This document shows positions 1 to 10,108 of a stretch of 64,000 nucleotides of DNA, one piece after another. The position numbers and the translations under genes are program-made. The stretch spans positions 62,001 to 126,000 of the forward strand of contig NC_135003.1 in NCBI RefSeq assembly GCF_051020985.1, in the 5' to 3' direction. This stretch comes from Nomia melanderi. Lineage: Eukaryota > Arthropoda > Insecta > Hymenoptera > Halictidae. The notes below the pieces were generated by a model. That model searched no databases. It was not told where the DNA came from and saw only the letters and a list, made by a program, of their open reading frames with translations. Positions within the stretch are counted from its first letter, which is position 1. Each line of letters opens with the position of its first letter.

Positions 1-346
1 TCCGTGAATGAAGTAATGGCTTTGGAGTATGAGCAGAAGCCTCATCCCTATCAAGCCACCGAGCACACCTTTTCCTATTGTCGTAAAGAACCTATTTTTC
101 ATCACAAGTAATAATCCGAAAAATGACACTCGATGAAATTGGGTTAGTAATGATGAGCATATGTTCAACCGATTCAGCTTATTTCGCTCGGTTAGTTCGT
201 GCGGTACCCACTTATCTATTTTTTTCACCTTGTCAATTTCAGAAAGGTGTCGCAATATTGTTGTATGGTCAACTTTCATTCTGGTAGCAAGTTCCCTTGT
301 AGATACAGTTGGATTTTCATATGCATTTCATATGCACCAACCTAAT
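1..346 (-). mobile_element. mariner transposon remnant, 5' end plus internally deleted transposase
   Basis: Read on the minus strand, the segment begins at about 346 with a mariner-type terminus (TTAGGTTGGTGCATATGAAA) next to a TA dinucleotide. It then enters transposase-like sequence: a helix-turn-helix part with TRMKVDHTTILRHLSEIDK at about 230-300, and the catalytic part with ITCDEK and LYDNRK at about 60-120. The first conserved transposase aspartate lies in ITCDE. The tryptophan expected after DEK is a stop codon. The N-terminal half of the DNA-binding domain is missing, because the terminus joins straight to the second helix-turn-helix, so this is an internal-deletion derivative. It runs off the window start. 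It resembles mariner copies of the irritans/mellifera type; the subfamily is a guess. Confidence 0.75.
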
Positions 347-504
347 AGTATCCAAATTACTACAATCCGTCTTGAAGGATCAAATGTTAACGTACTGTGT
401 TTTGATAAATTATTAACGGAATTCAGCGGCTGATTCAGTAAAATACTGTGTTATAGTTTTAAGTAGTTTATTACGTTTTTGCAGAGATTCTATTCTGCTT
501 AGGT

Positions 505-889
505 TCACGATACTATATGCTTTTCACGATAGGTTCATCGACTGCCAAGCTAAAAATCCTTAAGGCCAAAGAAACACTTTCATTCACAAAGCTCGAGTCG
601 TCTCAGCTTTCGACGTCTGGTCATTATTGATGCGCGGTAATAACGGAAGATGGAAACGAGACCGAATGTAGCGGAGTGAGATGGAACTATAGAGAATTTT
701 GTTTTCTATCATTACGTCTCACTTCATTGCATTCGGTCTCGCTTCCGTTCTTTGTTATTTCCACATGCCAATAATGACCATGCGTCGAAAACCGAGGTGG
801 CCAAAACATTGTGAGTGAAAGAGTCTTAGCAGTCTTAACAGTTGATGAACCTAACGTGAGAGACGAATAGTACAACTGAACGGGTTTTC
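505..889. repeat. Long imperfect palindrome (foldback/MITE-like)
   Basis: The left half (about 505-690) is closely matched by the reverse complement of the right half (about 705-889). The best arms are 609-688 and 708-788: each contains TGGTCATTATTG near its outer edge and CGAGACCGAATG further in. Similarity decays outward through TAGGTTCATC at 533 and its complement near 850. The centre is near 697, with only a short loop. No coding frame is convincing. The structure fits a foldback or MITE element, but no terminal signature or target duplication was identified. Confidence 0.7.
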
Positions 890-1089
890 TTTTTCTTTCG
901 CGGGGCTTTCCTTGTGTAGCTGACACGTAGTACCTGTAGACGATAATTTTCTTAGGTTATGATTGGTTTAGGGAAGTGCTGTGATTGTGTGTGCTCCGTT
1001 TGTCCTATACAGTGTGCATAGAAAAAGTTTCAAAAAACTTGTGCTGTAATTTCCTGTTTAATTGATTAGCGGATTTGAATGATCGTGAT

Positions 1090-2835
1090 TGTATGCTTCG
1101 ACGATTCAAGGAGTTATGAATTCCTTTATGGTTAGGATTTTTGCTAGCAGTTGGAGATGTTTGAGTGGCGTGTCGTGATGTTTATTAAGCATGATTCTTA
1201 GAAATTTATTTTGTATAGTTTGGATTTTATTTATACAGGATGTTGCAGCTGCTGCCCAGATTTTATGGCCATACATTATGATAGGTCGGATACAGACTAG
1301 GCATAAAATATTTTTGAGGCATGTGGATAGTTCGATTCTTTGACAGATGAGTGGGTATAGCCTTTTGAGCGCAGGGTAAGTTATGTTTGACCTGTTGATA
1401 ATTGCTTGTCTGTACATAAGTTTTGAATCTAAAGTTACACCTAGGTATTTTACTTCGGTGGACCATGAGATGTTTATTCCTTGTATATTTGCCAAGATGG
1501 TTGGTCTCTTTAACCTTTTGAAAAAGGTTACTGATTCCGTCTTAGTGAGAATTATTTTGATTTTTCAGATGTTATAAAATTCTGAGGTTTGTTTAAAATT
1601 TTCTTGAAGATACTTTATTACTGCTTCGTCGAATCAAGAGGAGAAAAATAGAACTGTGTCAGCTGCGTACATTCCAAAATCTCCTGTCAAGATTTTCTTG
1701 GAAATAGAGAAACTTCCGTTTAATGAGACGGAGAAATGTCTATCTTGTAGGAAGCATTTTAGTAGTTTGATCAATGGTGGATGGGGGGGGGGGGGGGGGG
1801 TAAATTTGTTAGCTTTAAAAGTAAGTCTTGGCGCCAGGCGGTGTTGAAGGCGTCCACTATGTCTAATAAGACTATTTGGGTTAGTCTGTTCTTATTTATT
1901 TCAAAAGTGATATATTCAGTAACTCTGAACAGCTGCTAGATGGTTGAATGGTTTCCTCCGAATCTAAATTGGTAGGGGACTAGAATTCCTTTGCTGATTT
2001 CCAGGTACTAGGGAAATATGTTAGCTTAAGGCAACTATTGAGGATACAATAAATTTGTATGAGAGATTTTTTAAACAAGTTCTTGAGTTCGGCAGCTCTG
2101 AGTTTGTCTGATTATACAAACAGCAGAGTTTGTATTATATGTGAGGAGTACAAGGAGATGGTTTGATACAAGGTCATCTATGATAGTATAAGTGTAGTGT
2201 TATGGTATGTTTGAAAGGAATATGTCTACATATATTTGAAAGGTTTTTGTTGGATTGTGTCGGTACATGTAGGTGAGAGTGTGTAATTGAAGTTGTTTTT
2301 GTCTGCATGCTTTTAAGTATGGTCTCGGAGGTATTTTTTTTCTGTTGATTCAGATCTCGTATTTGGCATTTAGATCTTCTTCTACCAAGAAATATTTAAA
2401 AGTGTTTGGGTTGGAGATTGCGTTTAGGTCCTATTAGTCAGTTTGTTTAATAGGGGGGAGTTTATACTCCCTTATGGCTACTAGGGTTATTTTAGGAGTA
2501 GTTTTTGTCCTGATTGTAATTGTCCTGATTTTCTATTTGAGGAGAGATGTTTTAAGGAATTTTCCTATAAGGATTGTGTTGTGAATGGCCAGGAGGACTC
2601 CTCCTTTGTTGGAGGTTCTGTCAGTTCTGAATACCTTGTAGTTTTTTACGTGGCAGTTTTCTTGTGGGGTGAGTCAGGTCTCGGATACCATAGTAATTTG
2701 AATGTTGTGTTTCTTTAAGAATAGTTGGAATTCGGTAATTTTGGTTTTCAGGCTGATGACGTGTCAGAAGAGAATGTATTTAGGAAAGATGCGTGATTTA
2801 GCCATCGAACTATTTGATTATTGAAATTGTGGCGT
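1090..2835 (-). mobile_element. Degraded Jockey-type non-LTR retrotransposon ORF2 (endonuclease plus RT)
   Basis: On the minus strand, 2500-2830 encodes pieces of an AP-type endonuclease (FLKKHNIQITMVSET, then CHVKNYKVFRTDRTSNKGG). About 1800-1870 encodes reverse-transcriptase motif A (VLLDIVDAFNTAW). About 1640-1700 resembles the catalytic motif but reads YAADT instead of YADDT. 1106-1495 is the open C-terminal part (VKYLGVTLDSKL, RPIIMYGHKIWAA). Stops and frameshifts interrupt everything else, so the copy is dead. The order endonuclease, RT, C-terminal domain fits the Jockey/CR1 group of LINEs; the exact clade is inferred. An 18-G run lies inside at 1783-1800. No poly(A) tail or target duplication was seen. 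Confidence 0.75.
1783..1800. repeat. Poly-G tract (18 G)
   Basis: Eighteen consecutive G residues lie in an AT-rich context inside the degraded LINE. Similar runs occur at 5739-5750, 11651-11668 and, as C, at 33139-33154. They may be expanded G seeds or assembly errors. Confidence 0.9.
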
Positions 2836-3125
2836 TGACGCACTATGGTGATTTGTTACAATTGGCCGATGTGTAACCGTGGGTTTGACATTGTTAAGAT
2901 TGTATGAAAGGTCTTTTATTGTCATATTTTTTGCAGTAAACTCTGAGGTTCCGTAGGGAGCGAATTCGTTTTTCTTTGGTAAGAGTGGTGGAATTTGTGA
3001 AAATAATTTTGTGGATTGGATATTTCGTGTTTTGTTGTAATTCCGTACAGCAGGTTGGATTGAAGCCGTGGGCTTTTATATCTTACAGGATTCTATTTAC
3101 GGAGGAGTTGATTAGTCCTTTAACT

Positions 3126-3662
3126 GTTTTTTTTTACGTGGAGGAAATCTGACAACAGAAACCCGCAACGGTCGCCACTCTTTTCACTCGGGGGACGAGG
3201 TGACCGAAGTGCGCTTCGCAGCTCCAGTGGTTGTCGAGGATAAGTCCCAGATATTTCATCCGGGAGCTCACCTTCCCTCCGCAGCATGCCATACCGTTCA
3301 GGGCACTCGATCTTGTCCCGCAGGTATGACCCAACCACTGCCCTTAGATAGGGAGGCACATTGTGTTGCACAAGTGCCTCCCCAATGGCGGCCCGGGGCA
3401 GGATGTTGAACGCGTTGAAGATATCGAACGATATCGCCAAGCACACCCTACCCTGGTGGACTAACGCCTCCGAGAGGGCCCGTACTCGGTCAACGGCGTC
3501 TGCTACTCAGCGAGGCCAAGGTAATCCCAGGGCGTCGATAGACGCCCTCTCTTCTTCCCGTCTTTTCCCGATCCGCGGCTCATTACGGACCTGGTCACAC
3601 ACCATCTATTCCGCCGTCCCTGATGACAATCGTGGACCGGTGCCAGTCCCTGGTAGACCTTC
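3126..3662 (-). mobile_element. R1-clade LINE fragment, 5' truncated and internally deleted
   Basis: On the minus strand it encodes RT sequence (VDRVRALSEALVHQGRVC, then ISFDIFNAFNILP with motif A, then VPPYLRAVVGSYLRD) followed, after a deletion, by the post-RT region (YLGLILDNHWSCEAHFG). The stretch holding the catalytic ADD motif is absent. The 3' end is marked by a poly-T run at 3127-3135 on the plus strand, next to ACGTGGAGGAAATCTGAC; this tail recurs near 16517 and, diverged, at 5158. A 12-nt direct repeat with one mismatch flanks it (3114-3125 and 3663-3674) and is the likely target-site duplication. The RT wording resembles the R1 clade of arthropods; the clade call is from family knowledge. 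Confidence 0.8.
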
Positions 3663-3756
3663 AGTTCTTTAACTACTACCCATAGAAGTTTTTATGAACT
3701 TAAGAAGTAAGTATTAAATTTGATGTTTTCCTTAGTGCATGTATGCTTGAATGTTT

Positions 3757-4440
3757 TTCTTTATTATAACTTCTGTATATATGCAATCTATCATTTAATA
3801 ATATTTAACGCTTATTTTGAGGATTGAAAGGCATGAGCGTGAATGTACCCGTTGGTGCATCACTGTGGCAAATTTAGTTTATATCACTAAATCTGTATGA
3901 TAGCTGTACGAAGTGATGTTTCCTCAGTCTTTCACATTCGTCTGAAATGTCTAATAGTTTTGTGGCCTGGTTTTTGGGGTGATTTTTCAGTCTTTGTTGA
4001 TATGATCTGCTTTGTTTTGCAATTTCCTCTTTGACGGTGGGTATCCCGGTTTCCTTGTACATTTGTTTGTTTGGGATATAACATTCCATGTTCAAAATGG
4101 ACCTCAGTTTTTTGTTTTACCATCTCTCTATTGTGTTTATGTTTGAAGTTGATGCTGTTCCCCACAACTGGCAGGCGTATGACCATATCGGTTTGAGGAT
4201 AGTTTTGTATATTAAAAGTTTATTGTAGGGTGTTAGTTGTGATTTTATTCCAATTAGCCACCAAAGTTTCCTGTATCTTTCGTTCAGTTGTCCTACTTTT
4301 TTACGGATGTGCGTTTTCCATAAAAGTTTTCTGTCTAAGTGTAGCCCGAGATATTTAATTGTCTCTTTCTGTGGCAATGGTTTGTTGTTTAGTTTTATAG
4401 GTGGACGTGTTTTTTCTGGGTGTGAATCAATTGTGAATAT
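3757..4440 (-). mobile_element. 5'-truncated Jockey-type LINE copy (same family as 22956-27413)
   Basis: The minus strand reads the C-terminal part of a LINE ORF2: IKYLGLHLDRKLLWKTHIRK, then the cysteine-poor tail with WSYACQLWGTASTSNINTIE, then PNKQMYKETGIPTVKEEIA in a shifted frame. Its last 90 bases, including TTAAATATTATTAAATGATA and a short A-rich tail (T-rich on the plus strand at 3757-3766), match the 3' end of the larger element at 22956-27413. It is therefore a second, 5'-truncated copy. Its upstream end abuts BEL/Pao gag sequence at about 4440. Frame breaks make it non-functional. Confidence 0.8.
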
Positions 4441-5150
4441 CCCACGCGACCAAATAATTCTGCTCTGAAGCATTAAGCGAAGCAATCACTGAAGCGACCT
4501 CTCCACGAAGGAAACCCTTTAATAAATGAAATTTTTGAACTACAGGTATCTCTTCATTGTCATGCACCAGTGATTTAAATGTATCATGAAACATATACCA
4601 TTCAATTGGATTTCCACGAAACGGAGGTATCTCTATCTTTGCTAAAAGCGTGTTTGCTTGCCGTACTACTACCGTGTTCGGAAACTCTAAGCTTCTGTCA
4701 CGGATACTGCGGAAAACAGATGTTGTTGCGACTCTGATGGTGCTGTCACCCATGTACTGAGAAGGTGTTGCTGTTGGAACTCTATTCTGAACTGTTGTAG
4801 AATATGTCGATGCTGCGCTGGCCATCGTGATGGCTACTCGTTGAAAATTGCAGATTGCCACGTGGTCTGTTGAAGTGATCTTTAATGGAAGATGCTACGG
4901 TTTCCTCGACTGCTGTGTCCGATAGGTCTCGTCGTAGAACACTTCCTTTACTTGGTAAATTCCTTTCACACTGGTATCACTCTACTATGTCAGTAGAAAT
5001 GATATGATGTGTAATTGATCCAATAATCTGGCTCGAAAGACCACAAAATTTTCGTGAACGCTGTCCAGGCAATGGTAGTGGACGTTGCGTAACACTTTCA
5101 CACGCCGAATTAACCTTGTGTGAATTGGTTGGGATGAAGAAAAGACTCCT
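4441..5150 (-). mobile_element. BEL/Pao LTR retrotransposon remnant: gag start, leader and part of LTR
   Basis: 4441-4861 on the minus strand encodes a gag-like stretch with KIEIPPFRGNPIEWYMFHDT, EEIPVVQKFHLLKG and ASEQNYLVAWD. These are typical of BEL/Pao gag (the DUF1759-type region). 4862-5150 is the untranslated leader and the proximal part of the LTR. The rest of the same LTR lies at 8458-8655, beyond an inserted R1-type LINE. A second copy of the LTR sequence lies at 33368-33650. Gag is cut off at about 4440, where a LINE fragment begins, and no pol is present, so only the 5' end survives. Confidence 0.75.
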
Positions 5151-8100
5151 TTTTTTTAACGTGGATGAAATCCGCACTCAGAGATCGCTGACCGCCCGGG
5201 GGAGCAGATCTTACCCACTAAAACCTGCACGGCGACCTTACTGAGACATGAGGGAGAGCCACGGGAATTCTCACAAAACACAACTGTGACTACCCCAGGC
5301 CCGGCCAATTGCAATAACCTTAGGCCGGCCCCGTATCGGAGGAGGAAGACCTTGCCTGGGAGGATGGAAAACCCTCCTCCTATACCGTACGGTGAGTATT
5401 CTGTAGTGCATAGGGAACCCGTATTATCCTCCAAGTACCTGCTATGACGGCTCACCAAGGATGGCCCCCATGGGCGTGGGATTGAGATCAAGCTCAATCA
5501 GCTGAGGCCGTAGCCTTACCAGCGTTGCTTCCCGGGGATGATGAGTCCCATGGAAGTAAATTGTTGGTAGCGCCGAGTTACCTTTCCAAAAACTCTACCA
5601 GATTTCCTGTCTGGTCCAGGAGCAGGTGGGACGCTGCTCACGCGTCGAGACCCTCGAGAGGTCTCTGCCCAGCATGTAGGCTTCAACCACTGCCACTACG
5701 AATCCAACATCAATTGCACGGCCGAGAGAACCGGGGCAGGGGGGGGGGGGACAAGCACCCATGGTACGCTCTCTACGAGGGGACAAAGGGACTCAGCATC
5801 CTTCGTATGCCCTCGTGGGCAATCGGAGCGCCCGTAGTACTAATACAATCGCAGGTCTATTGGTAGGACCTGTCCGGCTTCTTACATACATGAATAAGCT
5901 GTGCCTGCCATATCAAGGTGTCTCGTCCACACCAAGGGTTGGTTAAACCCTAGCTAAGGACCCCGGGATCGCCACTTCCCGAACCGTGATCGCCACACGG
6001 CCCCTGGGGGGTATTCTGTGGTGCAGGGGGCCGCGCCTGCCTGCAGTCACCACGAGGGTTGCATTAAAGGACTCAGCCCCCTCCCCCTCCCCTTAAAAAT
6101 CCGACCTAGCTGGGTTAAGGGTAGTTATCCTTTCCTAGCGGGCGGCGGGAGAGGTCCCCACTTCAGGGCCTACTTACACCGAGCCCGCTTCCGTTATGGG
6201 GTGAGGCCCGGAGGTGCTCTGTCACGGCCTCTCGACCGCCGGCGCCCCCGGGATGGCCGAGCGGAGTCGTTAATTTCACGCCCCCGTTCAGCGGCCTCCG
6301 TCTGCGCTATAACCTTTTTGCAGAAGGAGGTCACAGCATCCTAGGATCTCTCGCTTGCCAGCATAGCCCCGACTATCGCAGAAGTCCTCCCCGATGGCAT
6401 CCATAAGGACTTGGCGCAGCACTGAAAAGGTGGGGCAAACCTCCAGCATCGCTACCCTATTTCCCGAAACAATTTTATCCGGTGAGCACCTGTGTTATGC
6501 GGTAAGTGAGCCTGTCGTAGCCTCTCGTCTGCCACCTGTGTCAGCCTTCGGCGGGACCCCCCGAACCTGGCCGACAATGCGCGACCTATGATAAACATAG
6601 GTGTGCACCGCGGCCTGAAGCTCGAAGGTTATCTCCCCCGCTAGAGGCAGCGCCGCCAACGTGGACGTGGTGCGGTATCCTCTTATGACCCTTATAGGCA
6701 AAGGTCTTTGAAGCCAGTGCAATTTTTGTACGTAGCGCCGGTACCTTACCCCGGGGGTCAGGGTCCTAATAAGGGCCTTAAATAGGACCCCCCGCGATCT
6801 TCGATGCTGGGGCGGCCGCCGAGTTACCCCCCGTTCCCTTCTGATTCCCTCTAGGGGCGTTGGAGAAGGAGCACGAGGCGGTATGCCGCGCGCCTCCCCA
6901 TGTCCGAACAAATCGGACACCGGGGGAAAGACCAGCAGGCACTACCCCTTGTGGTATGGGTCGCCGCAAAGTATAGCAGCGACACAACCTGTCCGCCTTG
7001 CATTTGCACCGCTGCTTGGTGTGTTCCATTTCCAGGCAGCGGTAACACTGCAAGAACCGAACCTATAGTAGCGCAACTGTTAGTCGGGTCCACGCGACGG
7101 TCATGCATGCTGTCAGCTATAGCTAGTTTCCTAGCCACGGCCGCCGGGCAGCGGATTCACAGATTGCCCAATCCCGAGAATGAAGACCGGATTTCTCCGG
7201 TCTGTACCTCCTCGGGCCGGCAACTTCCCGACAGCGATCGCCATCCCGGAGGGAGGAGTGGTTCCGTCCACGAAACCGCGGATTCTAAATTCCGCCCTCT
7301 TGAATGGACGGGCCACCTTGATCTCCGTCCTTTACAACACCTACGCCATTTTAATGGTGAGGTTGTCGGCTTTCGCCGCCTCATCTTTGCCAGGGACCTC
7401 TAACACGAGGGCCCCCGTGACGACCATCCTCGGTCACAAGGAGGTGATGTCCACGTTGGCCAAATTTATTTTGGCCTTAACGGCGGACACCACCTCTGCG
7501 TAGGTCATCCCCCCCCGCCGGTACCGTAACCGTCATGGCCGCGGTGCGTGAGGACCTTGCCAGGAGGGCCATCTTCTTCGTCCCCAGCCTTAGCTTTGAT
7601 CGTGGTTTTAGCCATAGCCTTGGCTTGGGGCGACTTCACTTTCGTGGTGGTGGGGGCCTTCTTTATTTTCTTCTTTCCACTCCCCCCAGCCACCGATTTT
7701 TCCACCGATCAGGAGGAGGGAACAGGAACCAACTCTATCGGACCCCTGAGGGGCACGAGCTCATTCTTGAACGCCTCCAATTTGTCGTCCATGAGGGAGC
7801 TCAGTCGCCGGAGCTGGTGCCTTCCAGCGTATGCCTCTACTATCCGCCTGTGCTCTTCCGGAACTTGATTAAGTGGCTTCATTGGAGTGACAGGCGGCAT
7901 GTTTTCTGCCTGCGACGGTGGCGACAGTGACGGCTGCGGCGATTCGCCGACGCTATCGAAGGCGAAGGCATATCGCCTCCCGTTCCTGGCGAGTTGGATT
8001 CCTTCCGCCGGCCCGGCCCGCTCTCTCCTTCCTTGGGGGACCAGTCTGATAGGGGACTGTTCACGGTCCTCCTCGGCTCTACTGGATCGAGATTCAGATC

Positions 8101-8457
8101 TGGATCTTGTTCCCTCCAGCCGGATCTTTTATAGGGGTTTTTTATAGAGTTTGTCCTCCTCACAGGCCGACCGGTTAAGGTAAGTCCCCCGTTCCAGTAA
8201 AAGCATGACTACCGGTTTACTGCCACTCGCTCTTTCGTCCTCGACGGGTGTCGGCACGGGGTCACGGAGAGCCCCACGTGAAGGTGAGGCCTTGCCGAAA
8301 TTCCCCACCCAGTCAGACGCCGAGACGTCGTCTGGTGTAAGGGAACATCAGCGTTATCGTGCTTTTTTATCCGACCCGGGGATTCGTCAAAGAGGCATGG
8401 GGACCTCTGTGACCTGCTCCAAAATCGGAAAAGCGTACTTCTAGTCTCATGTTCTCC
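5151..8457 (-). mobile_element. R1-clade LINE, internally deleted, inserted in a BEL/Pao LTR
   Basis: A 3.3 kb minus-strand element, richer in GC than its surroundings. It starts on the plus strand with poly-T (5151-5157, its poly-A tail) and is bracketed by a 14-nt direct repeat with one mismatch (5137-5150 and 8458-8471), taken as the target-site duplication. From 8.2 to 6.85 kb it carries a broken ORF1 ending in CCHC zinc knuckles. This runs directly into the C-terminal end of ORF2 (LPIRVIRGYRTTSTLAALPL at about 6650-6730). The endonuclease and most of the RT are missing. 5158-5500 is the 3' untranslated region, also found at 9111-9337. It is a non-autonomous deletion derivative; the clade call rests on the ORF1 and ORF2 tail resemblance. 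Confidence 0.8.
6830..8170 (-). pseudogene. LINE ORF1 (gag-like protein with CCHC zinc knuckles), frameshifted
   Basis: The open pieces in order on the minus strand are: a proline/charge-rich N-terminus (7879-8163); a helical segment with PEEHRRIVEAYAGRH and LMDDKLEAFKNEL (7709-7900); a lysine-rich stretch with KKKIKKAPTTTKVKSPQAKA (7505-7705); a spacer; and the knuckles near 6900-7050 (CYRCLEMEHTKQRC fits C-X2-C-X4-H-X4-C), followed by a degraded second knuckle and RCPICSDMGR. Frames change at least three times. In R1-type elements this protein binds the element RNA; here it cannot be made intact. Confidence 0.65.
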
Positions 8458-8655
8458 AAGAAAGGACTCCTCCTTTTCTCAGTTGAAAGTGAACTGTATT
8501 TTTGTTCGTTGGTAATGAATGAAAGGACTGTGTATGTGTTTGCAAATTCGATGTGTATGTTTGTCCAGTGAGTACAGCGTAATTCTTAACTGACTTACGT
8601 TGATCACATGTCTTTCTATATCTCCTACTGCGAGTCTGTAGCTGCATATAATATA
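8458..8655 (-). mobile_element. Distal part of the interrupted BEL/Pao LTR
   Basis: This matches 33430-33620 closely: both contain AAATTCGATGTGT, TTTGTCCAGTGAGTA and AAGTCTGTAGCT-like words in the same order. It is the part of the LTR displaced from 4985-5150 by the R1-type LINE. At 8656 it is cut by the terminus of a Tc1-type element. Confidence 0.7.
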
Positions 8656-9645
8656 CAGTGGGTGTAGAAAGTATTCGTACACCGAATAATTTCGAATAAT
8701 ATATTGTGAAATTGTAGTTTATTAACTAATTTTTTATAAACAACGAGTTTGTACATATTCTTGGAAAGCTCTAGAACAGATATAGTGCAGAAAAAATTAG
8801 TTGGTTGAATAATTTGCAAAGTTATTAAGAAAAATAAGTATTCGTACAGCTGTTACATTTTTTAAAAGTCATTAGAAATTCATGAGAAAAACGTGGAAAT
8901 TAAATTTATTTGACAATGAAAAAATAAAATAAAAAGTTAATTAATATTTAGTAGGATTTTCTTTTGATTTCGTAATTGCTGAGACTCTTCGTGTCATTGG
9001 ATTTACTAATTTCGCTGTTACGCTGGATGGTATCTTATTCCATTCTTTCATAAGAGCATTTTTTAAACCTTCAGAGGATATTTGATGTTTTTTCTAATGT
9101 GATCGTTCCTCTCTCGATCCCACTCGGACATCCCGGGGGCGCCGGCCTAAGGTTATTGCAACTGGCTGGCTGGGCCTAGGGGAGTCACGGTAGTGTTCTA
9201 TGAGAGGTCCCGTGGCTCCCCCTCCTGGTCCATCAAGGTCGTCGTGGAGGTTTTAGTGGCTACGAGCCCTACAGTACCTCCGGCCGCTCCCCCGGGCGGT
9301 CGGGGTCTCTGCTTGCAGATTTCCTCGGTCGGTTCATAATCCGCGAAATTTCCGATAAACTTTTGCACTGATTATGCAAATTAATAATAATTTTTCTTTG
9401 TTCTACCGTACTTTCTCTACATTTCCGTCCCATTTTCAACGACAGTTTCGAATAGTACACGGTCTCGAGATCGACTGATGCTGACAACGTTTCCAAGCAT
9501 ACTGACAATGCCATTCATAACTAGTAAACAATCATGTAAGGTGTAAACATTAGAAACTCACTCACTCATTGCTCTTATATTTCGGTCAATATTTTGTTTT
9601 TTTCTTAACAACTTCGCAAATTATTCAACCAACTCATTTTTTTAC
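8656..9645 (-). mobile_element. Tc1-type transposon remnant with replaced centre
   Basis: The left terminus starts at CAGTGGGTGTAG (8656) after a TA. An inner repeat of the same motif near 8838 (TAAGTATTCGTACAGC) gives an IR/DR-type end. Minus-strand coding pieces follow: the C-terminus (WNKIPSSVTAKLVNPMTRR and a final NPTKY) at 8945-9085, and the N-terminus (MGRKCRESTVEQRKIIINLH) at about 9340-9440. The catalytic core between them is gone and an R1-type 3' fragment (9111-9337) sits there. Part of the right terminal repeat survives at 9600-9643. The shared NPTKY-type C-terminus links it to the two intact Tc1 elements at 34.0 and 38.0 kb. Confidence 0.75.
9111..9337 (+). mobile_element. R1-type LINE 3' untranslated fragment
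   Basis: Reverse-complementing 5165-5500 gives the same sequence with about 15-20 % divergence by eye. Shared words are GCCGGCCTAAGGTTATTGCA, CCGTGGCTC and CTCCCCCGGGCGGTC, ending in GCAGATTTCCTC. It lies in plus orientation inside the Tc1 remnant. No poly-A or clear target duplication was found. Confidence 0.7.
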
Positions 9646-9646
9646 A

Positions 9647-10108
9647 CGCGCTCTTCACGGAAATTTTCTTAACCTGTCCGAAAGTCAAACCGTTCTCACA
9701 CTTTCCGCGGGGGTTCCTCTTCAGGAATATCAGCAGAATCCAATGGTGCATTGCAAATTCATGCTAGCCAACCCACTTTTCGTAGAATGTAACAAAAGTG
9801 CGTACAAAGTACGCGCGACTACCCTTTTTTAAGCTTTGATTATCATTTACAAACATTTAATGATACATAAAGTTCGAAATGTTTATAATATAAATTTTTT
9901 GTGACAAATTTTAACTGCCTATCGTGTTTAGTTTTCACGTACCACTTGATTCTCTGAAAAATTCGACCGTTTTTACAAAAACCCAGTTTTTTCGAAAACT
10001 GGCCGTGACCCAGGAATTTGGTTTTCGGATTAGTATTTAGGGTAAGGAACTCTAAGTACCACCTAGTGGCTATTACAAAACAAAAATCGTGTTCCACAGT
10101 GTATTCTA
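9647..10108 (-). repeat. Dispersed repeat, copy A (class unknown)
   Basis: This segment reappears in opposite orientation at 21286-21776 over nearly its whole length. Shared features, read on its minus strand: ACACTGTGGAACA at one end, AACCACTAGGTG-like words, a small hairpin core (CCAGTTTTCGAAAAAACTGG), ACGGTCGAATTTTTCAGAGA, GTGGGTTGGCT, and a GC-rich end with GAGGAACCCCC. There is no coding capacity. It could be an LTR or a non-autonomous DNA element. Confidence 0.75.

Noticed and set aside
5525..6344. Several plus-strand open frames of 60-113 codons
   Set aside because: They are antisense to the R1-type LINE and have no independent support.
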